A DNA stretch of 64,000 bases from Diogma glabrata (GCA_963693315.1 OY856188.1:310001-374000); one strand, 5' to 3'; numbered from the stretch's first letter, positions 49,481 through 60,551 are shown. Notes: generated by a model not told the origin, from the sequence alone. Numbers and translations are program-made.

Positions 49481-50498
49481 TATATTATCACGTATTAGAG
49501 TGAAAAGAAAAACAACCACTTTTACATTTAAAAAACCAGTTTCAACTTTCAACGCATTGAGGGATCAGTTTTTGTTGATTTGTAAAGTTTAAAATTTTTG
49601 CAGACGCAATTTTTGTTTATGTATTTTTAAAGAAATGGATAACTTAACAATAAATCCTATCACATAATAAAATATGACAAAGGTCACTATATATTATGAT
49701 ATAATACAGGAATTAAAACTAAATTAAGAAGTAAAAAGCATTTTTTTAAAATTTGCAGGAACGAATTTAAAATTGGGTTGGCCAATCCAACTAGTGCCAT
49801 ATTTCTCGATCATGTGACTGACTTTCTCAATGATTAAAGCAACGACTGAATGATTAAAGAAACGATACAATGGCTTATATGAAAGCTCGTTTCTTCGAGC
49901 AAGTAGTAGCGTGCCATAATCAAGGAATATTTCATAGCTAAGTTTGAAGGTGCTACAGTTGACAAAAAAGAGCTCAACCGCCAGCACCCCTAATATATCA
50001 CCCTGGTTAGTGATTGGTCGTGGTTTTTCATTGCTCTTGCCAGCGGTATGTGATATCTCACGTTAACTCATATGCCAATTTTGGCTGGATTACTCGGAAT
50101 TGTAGATCAAAGAAAAAAAAATTTACAAATCAATAAAAACTGACCCCTCTATGCGGGCAAATATAAAAACTGAAATACTAAAAATTGATCAAAGGTGAAA
50201 AAGTCCAAGCGGCACGTATATCCGCTAGATATAGGTAGATTTCGAGATCAGACAGTTTTGTGTGCCAGTAGAATCTGATGTATCAGATTAGTTTAAACAA
50301 CACAAACTAATTACAAACAGATATCGAACAAATTTTAAAAATAAAATTAGTTACATATAAGCAAAACTATATCTATCCAATTTTGCAACAAACAAATATG
50401 AAATCTACCACAGAACATGTGTGTGACAATTTATGACACAAACCTACGCTATATCATATGTCGTCCAATTACTGCAAAATATCAAAATAGTTTATTTC
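49481..50498. other. Repeat-derived spacer with an 87-codon minus frame
   Basis: The minus-strand frame 49724-49987 (MLAVELFFVNCSTFKLSYEI …) belongs to the repeat also present at 17985-18095, since the two match through GGGGTGCTGGCGG. No domain recognised, so I cannot say whether it was ever coding. Confidence 0.45.
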
Positions 50499-50960
50499 TA
50501 ATGTCGAATTCTTTTTGCCAAAAAATTGCTCTAAACACGCCCATTTTTGATCTAGATCAAGTTTTTTTGACATAACGTATTCTATTTGACAAAAAAAAGT
50601 GATTTTTTTTGCCCTAAAAACTTTTGTTTGAATCTAGATTTTTAGCTAGAGCAAGCATAAAATACAATAAAGAATACAAATACATTTAAAAAATCTGTCA
50701 AAATTAGTAAACAAACAAAGCGCTATTTACTTATTATTTTTTTTAATAGTGAAATAGTAACTTTTTAAATAAAATATTGTTTAAATCGTGTTTTAAATTA
50801 AAAATTAATAATAAACTAATTAATTAAATACAATTAATTACAAAAATATTCAATGACAGTTCACAAATACAACTACAAAACTGGATCATATTTTTTCATG
50901 TTCTTTTTATGAAAAAAAAAATCACTTTTTCACTCTGGACAAAAAGAATTCGACATAAGA
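50499..50960. mobile_element. MITE with ATGTCGAATTCTTTTTG ends
   Basis: ATGTCGAATTCTTTTTGCC at the left and its inverted copy GGACAAAAAGAATTCGACAT at the right (one mismatch). A second inverted pair lies inside: AAAAAAAGTGATTTTTTTT and AAAAATCACTTTTTCACTC. No coding. Target duplication probably TA. Confidence 0.65.
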
Positions 50961-50979
50961 AAAAAAATTAATTTCTTCT

Positions 50980-50992
50980 ATTCAAACCTTTT
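50980..50992 (+). repeat. 13-bp target-site duplication, left
   Basis: ATTCAAACCTTTT, identical to 54244-54256. It brackets the RTE-like LINE exactly from the head to the A tail. Confidence 0.95.
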
Positions 50993-50993
50993 T

Positions 50994-51155
50994 GTGGGCG
51001 AGATGGAGAAGTGGATAAGTCAACAACATCACTTACAAGGAAGTTAAGCAACACTGGGAAGGGTGCGAACTTAAACGGGTGACCGCTTGGGAACTTCACC
51101 AGAAAAAATATGGAAATATGATTGAATCACATTGAAGCAGGAATATCTCGCCCAC
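50994..51155 (+). promoter_or_regulatory. 5S-rRNA-like head of the LINE with closing stem
   Basis: Positions 51041-51100 read AAGTTAAGCAACACTGGGAA then ACTTAAACGGGTGACCGCTT GGGAAC. This matches the internal control region of metazoan 5S rRNA genes (…TTAAGCA.C…GGG, …ACTT..A.GGGTGACCGC.TGGGAAC). The first 11 bases, GTGGGCGAGAT (50994-51004), are exactly complementary to ATCTCGCCCAC (51145-51155), which would close a terminal helix like helix I of 5S rRNA. GGCGAGATGG…AGTGG at the start also resembles a tRNA 5' half with A box. Probably an internal RNA polymerase III-type promoter captured by the element. Confidence 0.7.
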
Positions 51156-51205
51156 GGTATGCCAGTATACCTTATCCAGCAGCCCTGGAAACTGGCTAGG
51201 ATTCG

Positions 51206-54205
51206 ATGGCCCAATCACCCGTTAATCCGAAAGGTGAATCCGAAATTCAAATGATTAAAGAAACGCATACTAGAAATAAACAAAGCAAAACAAACCGGAA
51301 TAATAAAATATCGACCCTTAGCTATCGTACCCGGACACGAGTAGGAAACTGGAATGTCAGAACTCTGATAGAAACATCGCGGTTAGCACAAGTTGAGAAA
51401 GTAATGAAAGAATATAACATCGAGATACTAGGACTCAGTGAAGTAAGATGGAAAAACAGCGGAGAGTTAACAACAAGTGAAGGAAACTATATGATGTTCT
51501 CTGGTAAATCCAACACACATGAACAAGGCGTAGCAATATTAACAACACCTAACGCAAAGAAAGCACTTCTCGAATGGAAACCAATCAGTAGCAGAATAAT
51601 AACAGCAAGATTCCAATCGAAAATTAGAAACACAACGATCATACAGTGCTATGCACCCACCGAAGAAGCTGATGATGCGACAAAAGATGAATTCTACGAA
51701 CAGCTCCAAGCAACACTGGCTAGTGCACACCGAAATGACATCAAAATAATACAAGGGGATTTCAATGCCAAAATTGGAACCGACAACACCGGAATGGAAT
51801 CAGTCATGGGCAAACATGCACTAGAATCAACACGTAACAATAATGGAGAAAGGCTCATCGATTGTTGTGTCACAAATCAACTATTCATAGGAGGCAGCAA
51901 GTTCCCACACAAGAACATACACAAATACACTTGGACATCACCAAATGGAAGAACCAAGAATCAAATTGATCACGTACTGGTGAATAAGAAGTTTCTATCC
52001 TCACTACAAGACGTCAGAGCAAAGCGAGGAGCAGATATACACAGCGACCATCAACTGGTAATTGCAACATTCAAAATTAAACCAGCCGCTGTAAAACAAA
52101 ACAACAAGTCATGTCAGAGGAAATTTAACATCAGTAGATTGAGCGACAAAAATACAAATAACATCTTCAAAGAATCGCTCCAGCTCAATCTACCAAACAA
52201 CGAAACCACCAGCACTGATGAAAAATGGGAACAAGTTAAAGAAGCTTACGTCAAAACTGCTACAGATGTGCTTGGATACCAAGACAAATCACGGAAACCA
52301 TGGATTAGCGATGATACATGGAAGAAAATTGAAGAGCGTCGACAGCTCAAGTTGCAGTTGTGTCACCAGAACACAACCGAGATCCGCAACAAATATGAAA
52401 GCACAGCAAAACAAGTTAAAAAGATGGCAAGGAATGATCGCAGAAGATATACAGAAAGCATTCTCAAGACTGCGGAAACAGCAGCAGCTAATAGAAATAT
52501 GCGCACACTACACAAATGCGTGAGAAAGGTCACCAACAAATATACAAACACTCCACCAATAAAGGATGAATCTGGTCAAACCCTCACAACTCATGAACAA
52601 CAGCTAAATAGATGGAAAGAATACTTCGAAGACAACTGCCACCAACAAGAAAATAACTTGCAGTCTCCGGATGACAACTATAACGAAACTATCAGCACCC
52701 ATCCACCAACGGAACGGGAAGTTAGAGATGCCATACAGAAACTCAAGAACAACAAATCTGCTGGTACAGATAATATATCAGCAGAACTACTCAAAGCAGA
52801 TGTAAACACAACAGCAGAAGCTCTAACACCACTATTAGCTGATGTATGGAACGAAGGTAAATTACCAACCAAATGGAAAGAAGGTTTAACCATAACAATC
52901 CCAAAGAAAGGTGATCTAAGAGAATGCAAAAATTGGAGAGGCATATCTCTGCTCAACACAATAATGAAAATACTAGCAATGATCATTCTCGAAAGAATAT
53001 CTCCATCAATTAACATGAAACTAAGAAATGAACAAGCCGGCTTTAGGCCAGGAAGAAGCTGTACCGATCATATCAACACAATCCGTATCATCATTGAGCA
53101 ATCAAATGAATGGAATTCACCATTGTATCTCCTCTTCGTGGACTTCGAACGCGCCTTCGACTCAATCAACAGGAGCGCGATATGGAAGACACTTTGTGAA
53201 ATGGGCATCCCGAAGAAAATAGTTGATCTAATCAAAGAAATGTACCGGGATGCTGCAAACAGAATACAATACAAAGGACAGCAAAGTGATGAATACTACA
53301 ACCACCGAGGAGTGAGACAAGGCTGTGTACTATCCCCGCTACTATTCCTAATAGTACTAGATAGTATCATGAGAAAGCTCGATGATGCAAGTCCAAATGG
53401 AATCCAATGGAATACAACAAGACGGCTCAATGATCTAGACTACGCAGATGACATCTGTCTACTTACACACACACATACGGACATGCAGCAAAAAATACAG
53501 AAGCTATCAACCCTTGCACATGAAGTCGGTCTCAACATTAATATCAGAAAAACAAAGGCTATGAGATTGAACACCAAAACGATAACACCAATTACCATCA
53601 ACAATACACAAGTGGACGAAGTTGACAAATTTGTGTACCTTGGTTGTACTGTAGCAAAAACAGGCGGGACTGAAGAAGATATCAGTCAGCGTATTAACAA
53701 AGCCAGAAATACGTTCAATATGCTTCACAAGATCTGGAATGCATCCGTCCTGTCAAGAAAGACAAAGCTACGAATGTTCAATGCATGTGTCAAGTCAGTA
53801 CTGCTGTATGGGTGTGAAACGTGGAAACAAACAAGAAAGATCACAAATAAACTACAGGTGTTTGTGAACAAATGCCTGAGAAGACTGATCAAATGCTTCT
53901 GGCCAAACACCATCAGTAACCAGGAACTTCTACGGCAGACAGAGCAGTTAGACATTGAGACCGAGATAAAACAAAGAAAATGGAGATGGATAGGACATAC
54001 ACTGAGAAAATCAGTCGAAGATATAACAAGGATGTCCCTAGAGTGGAATCCACAAGGTAAAAGGAGAGTTGGAAGACCACCCATGACATGGAAGAAAACG
54101 GTGCTAGCTGAAGCAAAACAAATTGGCAAGACATGGGGTGAACTGAAAGCGATTGCCCCCAACAGAGTTAGATGGTCCAGTCTAGTAGACGCCCTATGCT
54201 CCTAA
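51206..54205 (+). CDS. RTE-like LINE endonuclease-reverse transcriptase, intact
   Basis: 999-aa protein that nicks DNA and reverse-transcribes the element's RNA. APE endonuclease, about residues 45-300: GNWNVRTL, LGLSEVRW (catalytic Glu), IIQGDFNAKIG (Asp185, Asn187), QIDHVLV, SDHQLV (280-282). RT, about 540-800: IPKKGDLRECKNWRGISLLN, FRPGRSCTDH, LFVDFERAFDSI (Asp646), GVRQGCVLSPLLF, LDYADDICLL (YADD 746-749). C-terminus has LLYGCETWKQ and WRWIGHTLRK…RRVGRPPMTW, usual in RTE-type proteins; length near 1,000 aa is also usual. ATG 51206 is the first Met after the head. All catalytic residues are present, no stop or frameshift, so it could be active. Confidence 0.93.
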   Translation: MAQSPVNPKGESEIQMIKETHTRNKQSKTNRNNKISTLSYRTRTRVGNWNVRTLIETSRLAQVEKVMKEYNIEILGLSEVRWKNSGELTTSEGNYMMFSGKSNTHEQGVAILTTPNAKKALLEWKPISSRIITARFQSKIRNTTIIQCYAPTEEADDATKDEFYEQLQATLASAHRNDIKIIQGDFNAKIGTDNTGMESVMGKHALESTRNNNGERLIDCCVTNQLFIGGSKFPHKNIHKYTWTSPNGRTKNQIDHVLVNKKFLSSLQDVRAKRGADIHSDHQLVIATFKIKPAAVKQNNKSCQRKFNISRLSDKNTNNIFKESLQLNLPNNETTSTDEKWEQVKEAYVKTATDVLGYQDKSRKPWISDDTWKKIEERRQLKLQLCHQNTTEIRNKYESTAKQVKKMARNDRRRYTESILKTAETAAANRNMRTLHKCVRKVTNKYTNTPPIKDESGQTLTTHEQQLNRWKEYFEDNCHQQENNLQSPDDNYNETISTHPPTEREVRDAIQKLKNNKSAGTDNISAELLKADVNTTAEALTPLLADVWNEGKLPTKWKEGLTITIPKKGDLRECKNWRGISLLNTIMKILAMIILERISPSINMKLRNEQAGFRPGRSCTDHINTIRIIIEQSNEWNSPLYLLFVDFERAFDSINRSAIWKTLCEMGIPKKIVDLIKEMYRDAANRIQYKGQQSDEYYNHRGVRQGCVLSPLLFLIVLDSIMRKLDDASPNGIQWNTTRRLNDLDYADDICLLTHTHTDMQQKIQKLSTLAHEVGLNINIRKTKAMRLNTKTITPITINNTQVDEVDKFVYLGCTVAKTGGTEEDISQRINKARNTFNMLHKIWNASVLSRKTKLRMFNACVKSVLLYGCETWKQTRKITNKLQVFVNKCLRRLIKCFWPNTISNQELLRQTEQLDIETEIKQRKWRWIGHTLRKSVEDITRMSLEWNPQGKRRVGRPPMTWKKTVLAEAKQIGKTWGELKAIAPNRVRWSSLVDALCS

Positions 54206-54243
54206 ATGGAGATAAAGGAAAAAAAAAAAAAAAAAAAAAAAAA

Positions 54244-54256
54244 ATTCAAACCTTTT
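54244..54256 (+). repeat. 13-bp target-site duplication, right
   Basis: ATTCAAACCTTTT, following the A tail of the LINE. Confidence 0.95.
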
Positions 54257-54330
54257 ATTTTTTTTTTCATTGACTGTTATAATGTTTTTGGAAATTGTAG
54301 TTATGGATTGTTGCAAACTGTAGAGATTTA

Positions 54331-54911
54331 TATTTATAAGAAACGGATTAAAATGTTTTCACAGATTCTAAATTTATGAAGTTTTTAAAAATATTAGTAT
54401 CCAAACGGCCGTTATAACGGATTAAAAAAACGAATTTTTCTTCTAGTATAAAGCCTCTAGTTATTTAACTATGTGTCAGATTTTTCTGATTTTCGAACTT
54501 GTCCAAGATATTAATAAAACACACATGTTTACGGAAGGTTTTTTGATCTGGCTCCACAAATGCGACCGTGAGAGTGCCGGTTGATTCAAACGCATTTTGT
54601 GTTTTACAAGCTTTTTTGTTGGAACCGCTCACTCAGAAATCTCCAACTGCAGAGGTCTTTTTTTTGAAAGAAACTGATTAAAAAGGTTTTAAAGATTCTA
54701 AATTTATGAAGTTTTTAAAAATATTAGAATTTAAACGGCCGTTATAACGGATCTAAAAAACAGAGTTTTTCTTATAGTATAAGGCCTCTAGTTTCTAAAC
54801 CATGTGTCGGGTTTGGCTGATTTACGAACTTGTTCAAGATATTAATAAAACGCATATTTTTAAAAAAGGTTTTTTGATCTGGCCTTACAAATAAGACCGT
54901 GAGAGTGCCGG
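54331..54911 (+). repeat. Two tandem copies of a ~330-bp-spaced unit
   Basis: 54331-54580 and 54661-54911 share GATTCTAAATTTATGAAGTT, AAACGGCCGTTATAACGGAT, TATAAGGCCTCTAGTT, CAAGATATTAATAAAAC and CCGTGAGAGTGCCGG in the same order. AACGGCCGTT is a perfect palindrome in both copies. Confidence 0.85.
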
Positions 54912-54914
54912 ACA

Positions 54915-54983
54915 GCCGGAATTGACAGAGCGAAAGCGGCAAAAAATTCTACCATGTCAGATTCTGACAAAAGTTTTTGCAGT
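54915..54983 (+). mobile_element. Short L1x LINE fragment
   Basis: AATTGACAGAGCGAAAGC and TTCTGACAAAAGTTTTTGC match 1416-1480 of copy A (AATTGACAGAGCGAAAGC and TTCTGACAAGAGTTTCTAC). It stops at another AT microsatellite. Confidence 0.7.
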
Positions 54984-55410
<427 letters not shown>

Positions 55411-55658
55411 GGGGCATTATCTGTCAACTCAGCCACCTCTCCCGGTCCAAAAATTGGAGCAACCTATAAAATTCCAGTTAGACTCATTTTTTAGCTATAA
55501 CCTTCTAGTTTAATTTTAGCCATGGCCTTTTTGGAAAATTCAAAATGGAAGAGCAGTATGCCGGCTGCAAGTCAACCACTTCAACATGAAAGAATGTTTT
55601 TTTGATGTTATACTTGTAAAACCCATCGGATCATTTAATAGAAACCATTTTATATTGT
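55411..55658. other. Unclassified repeat flank
   Basis: 55630-55666 continuing at 56228 (after removing the hAT MITE) is similar, inverted, to 56640-56730 (TGCGTGTTGAATACGAATAT against GCGTGCTGAATACGAAAATA). So this flank is part of a larger inverted repeat. Confidence 0.5.
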
Positions 55659-55666
55659 GTCTTTGC

Positions 55667-56219
55667 CAGAGTTGGTTTGTTTTAAACACTTTTGTTTTAA
55701 ACACTGTTTAAAACAGTGTTTAAAACAAATTGTTTTTTTTTTAAAAAACAATGTTTTAAACAAAAATTGTTTTTTTTTAAATATTGCAATGCTGCTTATT
55801 TGCTATTCAATATAACTGTTGTGCACTGTCGTGTTTTACCGTTTTTAATACATTTGATAATCTTAAGAAACCTTTTAGCACCTTAAACGTCATTAAAATT
55901 TTAAAAAATTTTCAGATAACCTAGAGAATCATGGAAATCTTGAAAATCTTTAATAATCTGAGAATATTTAGGATACTTAATTTCTTTGAAGTTTATTCAC
56001 TCCAATTACATATTTTCATTTAAAACTAACAAAAACGAATATTCGTAGCATAAAACATATTCAAAACAAAAAAAACACAAAAAAAACACAAAAAAAAAAA
56101 AAAAACAAAAAAAAATCAAAAAAAACTGTTTTACAAAAACAATAAAAAACGCGTTTTAAACAAAAAAAACAGTTTTTTTTGTTTTTTTTTTTAAAAAACA
56201 GTGTTTTTAACCAACGCTG
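55667..56219. mobile_element. hAT-type MITE
   Basis: Ends CAGAGTTGGTTTG… and …TTAACCAACGCTG, flanked by the 8-bp direct repeat GTCTTTGC (55659-55666 and 56220-56227). The interior is mostly T-run/A-run foldback built from GTTTTAAACA and TGTTTAAAAC. Non-coding. Confidence 0.85.
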
Positions 56220-56227
56220 GTCTTTGC

Positions 56228-57599
56228 GTGTTGAATACGAATATAATCTTTCTTTTGAGCTAAAATCCTGCGTTGTGTCGCTATTCTCAAAAAACCTTTA
56301 AAATACTATGTTTTGGAAAAACGATCATACAACGTATAGTAAAATTTTTAACAAATCTCACTGCGTATTTTTATTTCTGAACACGTATATAACCTGTACA
56401 AACGCTATTAGACACAAACGTTGCCCCCAACCTATACAAAAACTCCCAAAAAGTATTTCTTTTTTTACAATGGACACCTCATTTACTGTAAAAATTTAAA
56501 AAAACCTTATTTCGATGTAGTTTGTTGAGCACGATTCGAACCATACTATGAACTAAAAAATTAACTTTTCGCGCTTAAGCCCCGGAAAACTATAAAAAAC
56601 TGTGTTTTGAGTTCAACGATCAGCCAAGTTATCCTGAAATTTGTTGTTTTTTCATCTGATAGACTCAAAAAGTAAGGTTATTTTCGTATTCAGCACGCAA
56701 AACTACATCAGAAAATAGTTTCTATCAGGTATGATTTCTGATAGGGGCCGGATGTAACAAATGTCCTATTAAGATTTACCTTATTACACTCTGATCCGGC
56801 CCGGATCATAATATGGCATACCTGAAGTCGGGTAGTTTGGTAAGTCAACGAGTTGAATGTTATACGATTATGTGCACTGTTATATTTTAGATTTAGTTCA
56901 GAAGATGACCCTTTTTACAAAATGACATCGAAGCGCATTAACTGGTAATATAATGTATGAAAATAAATATAATTAAATAGGCTATAATTTCATGAAAATT
57001 AATTGTTTAAATAATGTTTAAATAATATTATATTAGCAATCGCAAGAGCAGATTTTATGCTTAAAAACTTGAACCTGTGAGCTTATATAGGTGGCGACCA
57101 TTTCAAAACTTCTGACCGAGTTATTAAAGAATAACCCATATACCTATTAAACCATGTTGTCTAAGTAACGTATAACGTATTGCTACGGTTATAACAAAAT
57201 CATAACGATAAATAACATACAATTCTAGTCAATTCAACATAAAGGAAACAATCTGTACAAAATGACGAAATCAAATTCATAATCAACGTCATCCATAAAA
57301 TGATTATAAAAACAATAATAGACTGAGAGCTAGTCAACCATTTGAGTAGCGGGCGTTCTGTAAGGCTAGAATTTTTTTTAGTTATAAGTCATGAAATGTG
57401 AAGTACGGTAACCACCACCTGGCAGGCATCAGCTCTGTACGTGCATCATCCCCTATATTTTTGAGAAAGTGTAAAAAAAATTAAAAAAAAAACTTTTTCC
57501 TGTAAGCTTGAAATTTTTATCCGATTTAGCTCATTTATTGTAGAGTAAAAAAAAAATTGACCGGCGATTTTGATGAGCACAAGTATCTGACAGGCGAAT
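56228..57599. other. Intergenic / unclassified repeat, no gene seen
   Basis: Contains the inverted partner (56560-56730) of the flank around the MITE. CCGGCCCGGATCATAATATG near 56795 is locally GC-rich. No coding evidence. Confidence 0.4.
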
Positions 57600-57830
57600 C
57601 GAAAGGTGTATGTAAGTTTCAATAAACTTTATTCTGTTCGAAATACGAAATCTAGAAAACCACTGAACGGATTTCAAAACTTTTTTTATAAAAATAGGTT
57701 TACTGAATGGGAAGAGCCGAAAGGACGATGTGTTCGACAACTGCTCCGGAAGAGTGTCACAAAAATGGTCAAGTGTGTCAAAACAAGGAAATTTGCATAT
57801 TTTTTGCTTAATGTCGTAGTTATACAATAA
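57600..57830 (+). repeat. Third copy of the 9.6/15.6-kb repeat
   Basis: GAAAACCACTGAACGGATTT, AAAAATAGGTTTACTG, GAGCCGAAAGGACGATGTGT, ACTGCTCCGGAAGAGTGTCA, AAGTGTGTCAAAAC: same order as 9780-9920. Confidence 0.75.
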
Positions 57831-58539
57831 TTCAAAATTACATCATCCAATCAAAATATAAATTATTTTTTTGTTGTCATAGTTATATAATTTGTTTGAA
57901 AAAAATAACAAATATCAAATATAAAAGTTACACTTTACAGTCGTTTGCCGAAAAACACATTTATTATTTTTTTTCGATTTACCGTTACAGCTTATCCATA
58001 TATAATCAAATTTTTTCTAAAAGTCGACATGAGCCACATTGCAGTAGGTAGATTTTTATATGAAATCTTACTAAAACAGCCAAAATGTAATTAGATTATT
58101 TTGCATAATTTTAAAGTAATTGTTGTAACAACATTTTAACTAAAATCATTGTTTTATCATTTGAATAATTTTTATCAATTGAAAACGGAACTAGGCTTAA
58201 ATAAATTTTAGTCCATGATTATTTTTAATAAAAAATAATTTAAAATAAACAACTGTAATTCATTTTATTTTTTTCCATGTTTGGAGCAAGAAGTTCTGCA
58301 TATTAAACTTTCCATTTCAACTTAGTACAATGAATAGTTTTATGCAAATATTTTTTTAAAAAAGGTGATAATTACTGTCCGCAAATAAATTTTGTTTGCA
58401 TTGTTCTACAGTGTTACAACTATTACACTAGAGTAATTCATTTTATATCTTGTGACACTATGCTCTATGTGGAAAACGACAGGATTATCACACAAGATCT
58501 ACTCGGTATAACTCAACAACACCTTCAGTTAGTGCCTTT
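57831..58539. other. AT-rich spacer, no gene seen
   Basis: Nothing recognised. The decayed LINE may extend into its right part. Confidence 0.35.
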
Positions 58540-59660
58540 AGTTGACATTCAAACAGCAAATATTCGTATAGCTGTTTTTGAAGAGTCCAGAAGAACCAGG
58601 ATGGAAACAGATGCAACACCCCAAAATTGACAACAATACTCCGTTAAAAAACGAATATAGGACTTACACTGAAAAAAACATGTCCTATTTCCAATGGAAA
58701 TGCAGTTGTCTCAACCTCACCGTGCGGTCACATATGGCGAATCAAACTACGAAATTGCTTCAACAACTCTACAATTATAAATCGATGAAGTTGAGACAAT
58801 CACACGAAATATTTATGTGGAAATAAGATATAGTTCAATTAATCTCAAATACATAAACTTTAAAATGAAAAATTCATGATATAAGGCCAAAGGAAATTTT
58901 TTTTAGGGAAATAGTTATTATCTTCATTCAACTACTGTTATATTGTATATAACACTTTATATTTTAAATAAACCTCATTCTGTTATTAGGAAAATGTTAT
59001 CGTGTAGTTGGCCCAATCACAGTGAAATTGTTTGCAAATAATTTTTCTTTGCATGAATAATCAACTGGCAAATTCGAGATGTGGTTGTCATGAACTTCAA
59101 TTTTTTTTTCAGTGTATAAATGTGGAGTAATTGATACGTAGTGAAATAATATTTACATCTATTGAGTAGGACAAGTTTTAAATTAAAATTGACCAATTTT
59201 TTGGAGTGACCAATCGGCGACTTTTTCTAGGTCCTCGTTTACATTTATTATGCCAGTGTTTCTCAGTGCGAGTTATTCGTTCATCCATTTTACCCTTTGA
59301 AAATAGGTGGACGAAAGACATGCTCAGGGTACTATCATATGCAAAACTATTTATGGGTTGCTGGTGATTTTCAACAGTTCGTTGATATAAATATAAAATA
59401 AAGTGAGGGACAAAACTGAGTCTTGTGCTTCAGCAGCGTTAATTAACTTAAACTCCGAAGAAAGTCATCTATGAATACCGAAATGTATCGGACGGTGACA
59501 AAAATTTAAATCACATTCACGACTGTGGGGTTCAAATCTATACGCAACGTGTTTGTTGATCAAGTTGGCATGCCAGATTCGATCAAATGCTTTTAAGATG
59601 TCAAATTCCATAAGGTACGTTTCAACATGTAAAACGTCCGTTTTCGTTCGATCAACTGTT
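58540..59660 (-). pseudogene. L1x LINE copy E, heavily decayed, split by a MITE
   Basis: The minus strand, from 59650 down, matches L1x RT: GCATTTGATCGAATCTGGCA (motif A, AFDRIW), GTTAATTAACGCTGCTGAAG, TATATCAACGAACTGTTGAA, GGTAAAATGGATGAACGAAT, then after an internal deletion AATAGATGTAAATATTATTT. The MITE (58667-59114) interrupts at TTTA|TAAGTCCTATATTCG and the match resumes with TCTGTTTCCATCCTGG and TTCTGGACTC to about 58540. Stops and frameshifts throughout; FADDS has become FAYDS-like. Confidence 0.82.
58667..59114. mobile_element. MITE with CACTGAAAAAAA ends (copy 2)
   Basis: 448 bp. CACTGAAAAAAA at 58667 and its inverted copy TTTTTTTTTCAGTG at 59114, with TA on both sides (58665-58666, 59115-59116), as for Tc1/mariner-type MITEs. 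The uninterrupted site is visible in LINE copies A and B (GTTTATAAGTCCTATATTCG). Small open frames inside are not genes. Confidence 0.9.
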
Positions 59661-59808
59661 GATTACAAAAAATATTGCGACGGTAATGCACAGGCTAACT
59701 TCACCACAGCTCTGGAAACAAAATGTTCTGGATATATATTGAGCTAATATCCATAAAATATGTTTATTAATGGCTACCCCATGTTATAGATTTCACGTAG
59801 TTCTAATT

Positions 59809-60551
59809 TTTTTTTTTTTTTTTTTTTTTTAAATAAAATGTGTTGTGTAATAGGGTTTAGAATATGTGTCACAACAACACATAAATACCTTTTAAGACCT
59901 AGGTCTAGACCTGGGTCCCACAACAACTGGCGTTCTGAGGTGTAGATTAACGCTTTTTTTAAACATCTGTGGGTTGAAGCCACCTGAGACTAAGTGTTCC
60001 GGCAAACTATTCCATTTGTACGCAGTTCGGACAAAGAAGTCTCTCTGCGATCTGCCAGTATGACAGCGCGGGATCTTTACCGTTTCACTGGTTGCGGCAG
60101 CCGATTGCCGAGTGGAACGGGGGTAAGAATAAGTTTGAGGCATGATGCCGCTGATTTCATCTGAGCACTGCTGATGACGATATTTGTAAAAAACAACGAG
60201 GTCAGCAACAGTGCGACGATGTTGTAGGGAATCAAGTTGTGATGTCAAAGTTCGATCACCTACAATTCGTATAGCTCGCTTTTGAACAGAGTCCAAGAGG
60301 GCCAAGATGGAAACAGAGGCAGCACCCCAAACTTGACAGCAGTACTCCATACAGGGACGAATATAGGACTTATAAACATGGAGCAATTGGTATGGAGTGA
60401 AAAATTTTTTGCATCTATTTAGGAGGCCGAGTTTTTTAGACGCGCTTTTTGCCATCGCCATTACATGATCGTTCCAGAGTAGGTCATTTGAAACTGTGAC
60501 ACCCAATAAACGAATGTTTTTACATTCACCTATTGGTTCATCACACATACT
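59809..60551 (-). mobile_element. L1x LINE copy C, 5'-truncated
   Basis: Long poly(T) at 59809-59830 (the A tail), then the inverted L1x 3' UTR and the last 218 codons. Truncated at the Met-Cys-Asp-Glu codons that correspond to 2608 of copy A. Confidence 0.93.
59892..60548 (-). pseudogene. LINE RT C-terminal fragment (copy C)
   Basis: Open 218-codon frame from MCDEPIGECKNIRLLGVT to PRSRPRS, covering the region after the catalytic FADD: KKLGLLNRCKKFFTPYQLLH, SYIRPCMEYCCQVWGAA and QRDFFVRTAYKWNSLPEHLV. No RT catalytic residues, so non-functional although open. In-frame Trp at the site where copy A has TAG. Confidence 0.88.

Larger units (their letters stand above)
50994..54243 (+). mobile_element. 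Full-length RTE-like LINE
   Basis: 3.25 kb, complete: structured 5' head, single intact ORF, a 3' UTR of about 15 bp and a pure A tail (~25 nt), all inside a perfect 13-bp duplication. Perfect flanks and an open ORF indicate recent insertion. Confidence 0.93.

Noticed and set aside
50994..51020. tRNA-Ser/Leu gene
   Set aside because: A-box-like start only; no B box, anticodon arm or acceptor pairing of tRNA length.
51041..51100. A genuine 5S rRNA gene
   Set aside because: Only about half of 5S is recognisable, the rest differs, and it is part of the LINE inside its target duplication.
50994..51200. HDV-like self-cleaving ribozyme at the LINE 5' end
   Set aside because: The terminal stem and a small GGTAT/ATACC hairpin after it would be compatible, but I could not lay out the full double pseudoknot. 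A covariance search would decide.
58578..58826. 82-codon plus-strand frame
   Set aside because: Runs across the border of the decayed LINE and the MITE; made by chance from non-coding sequence.
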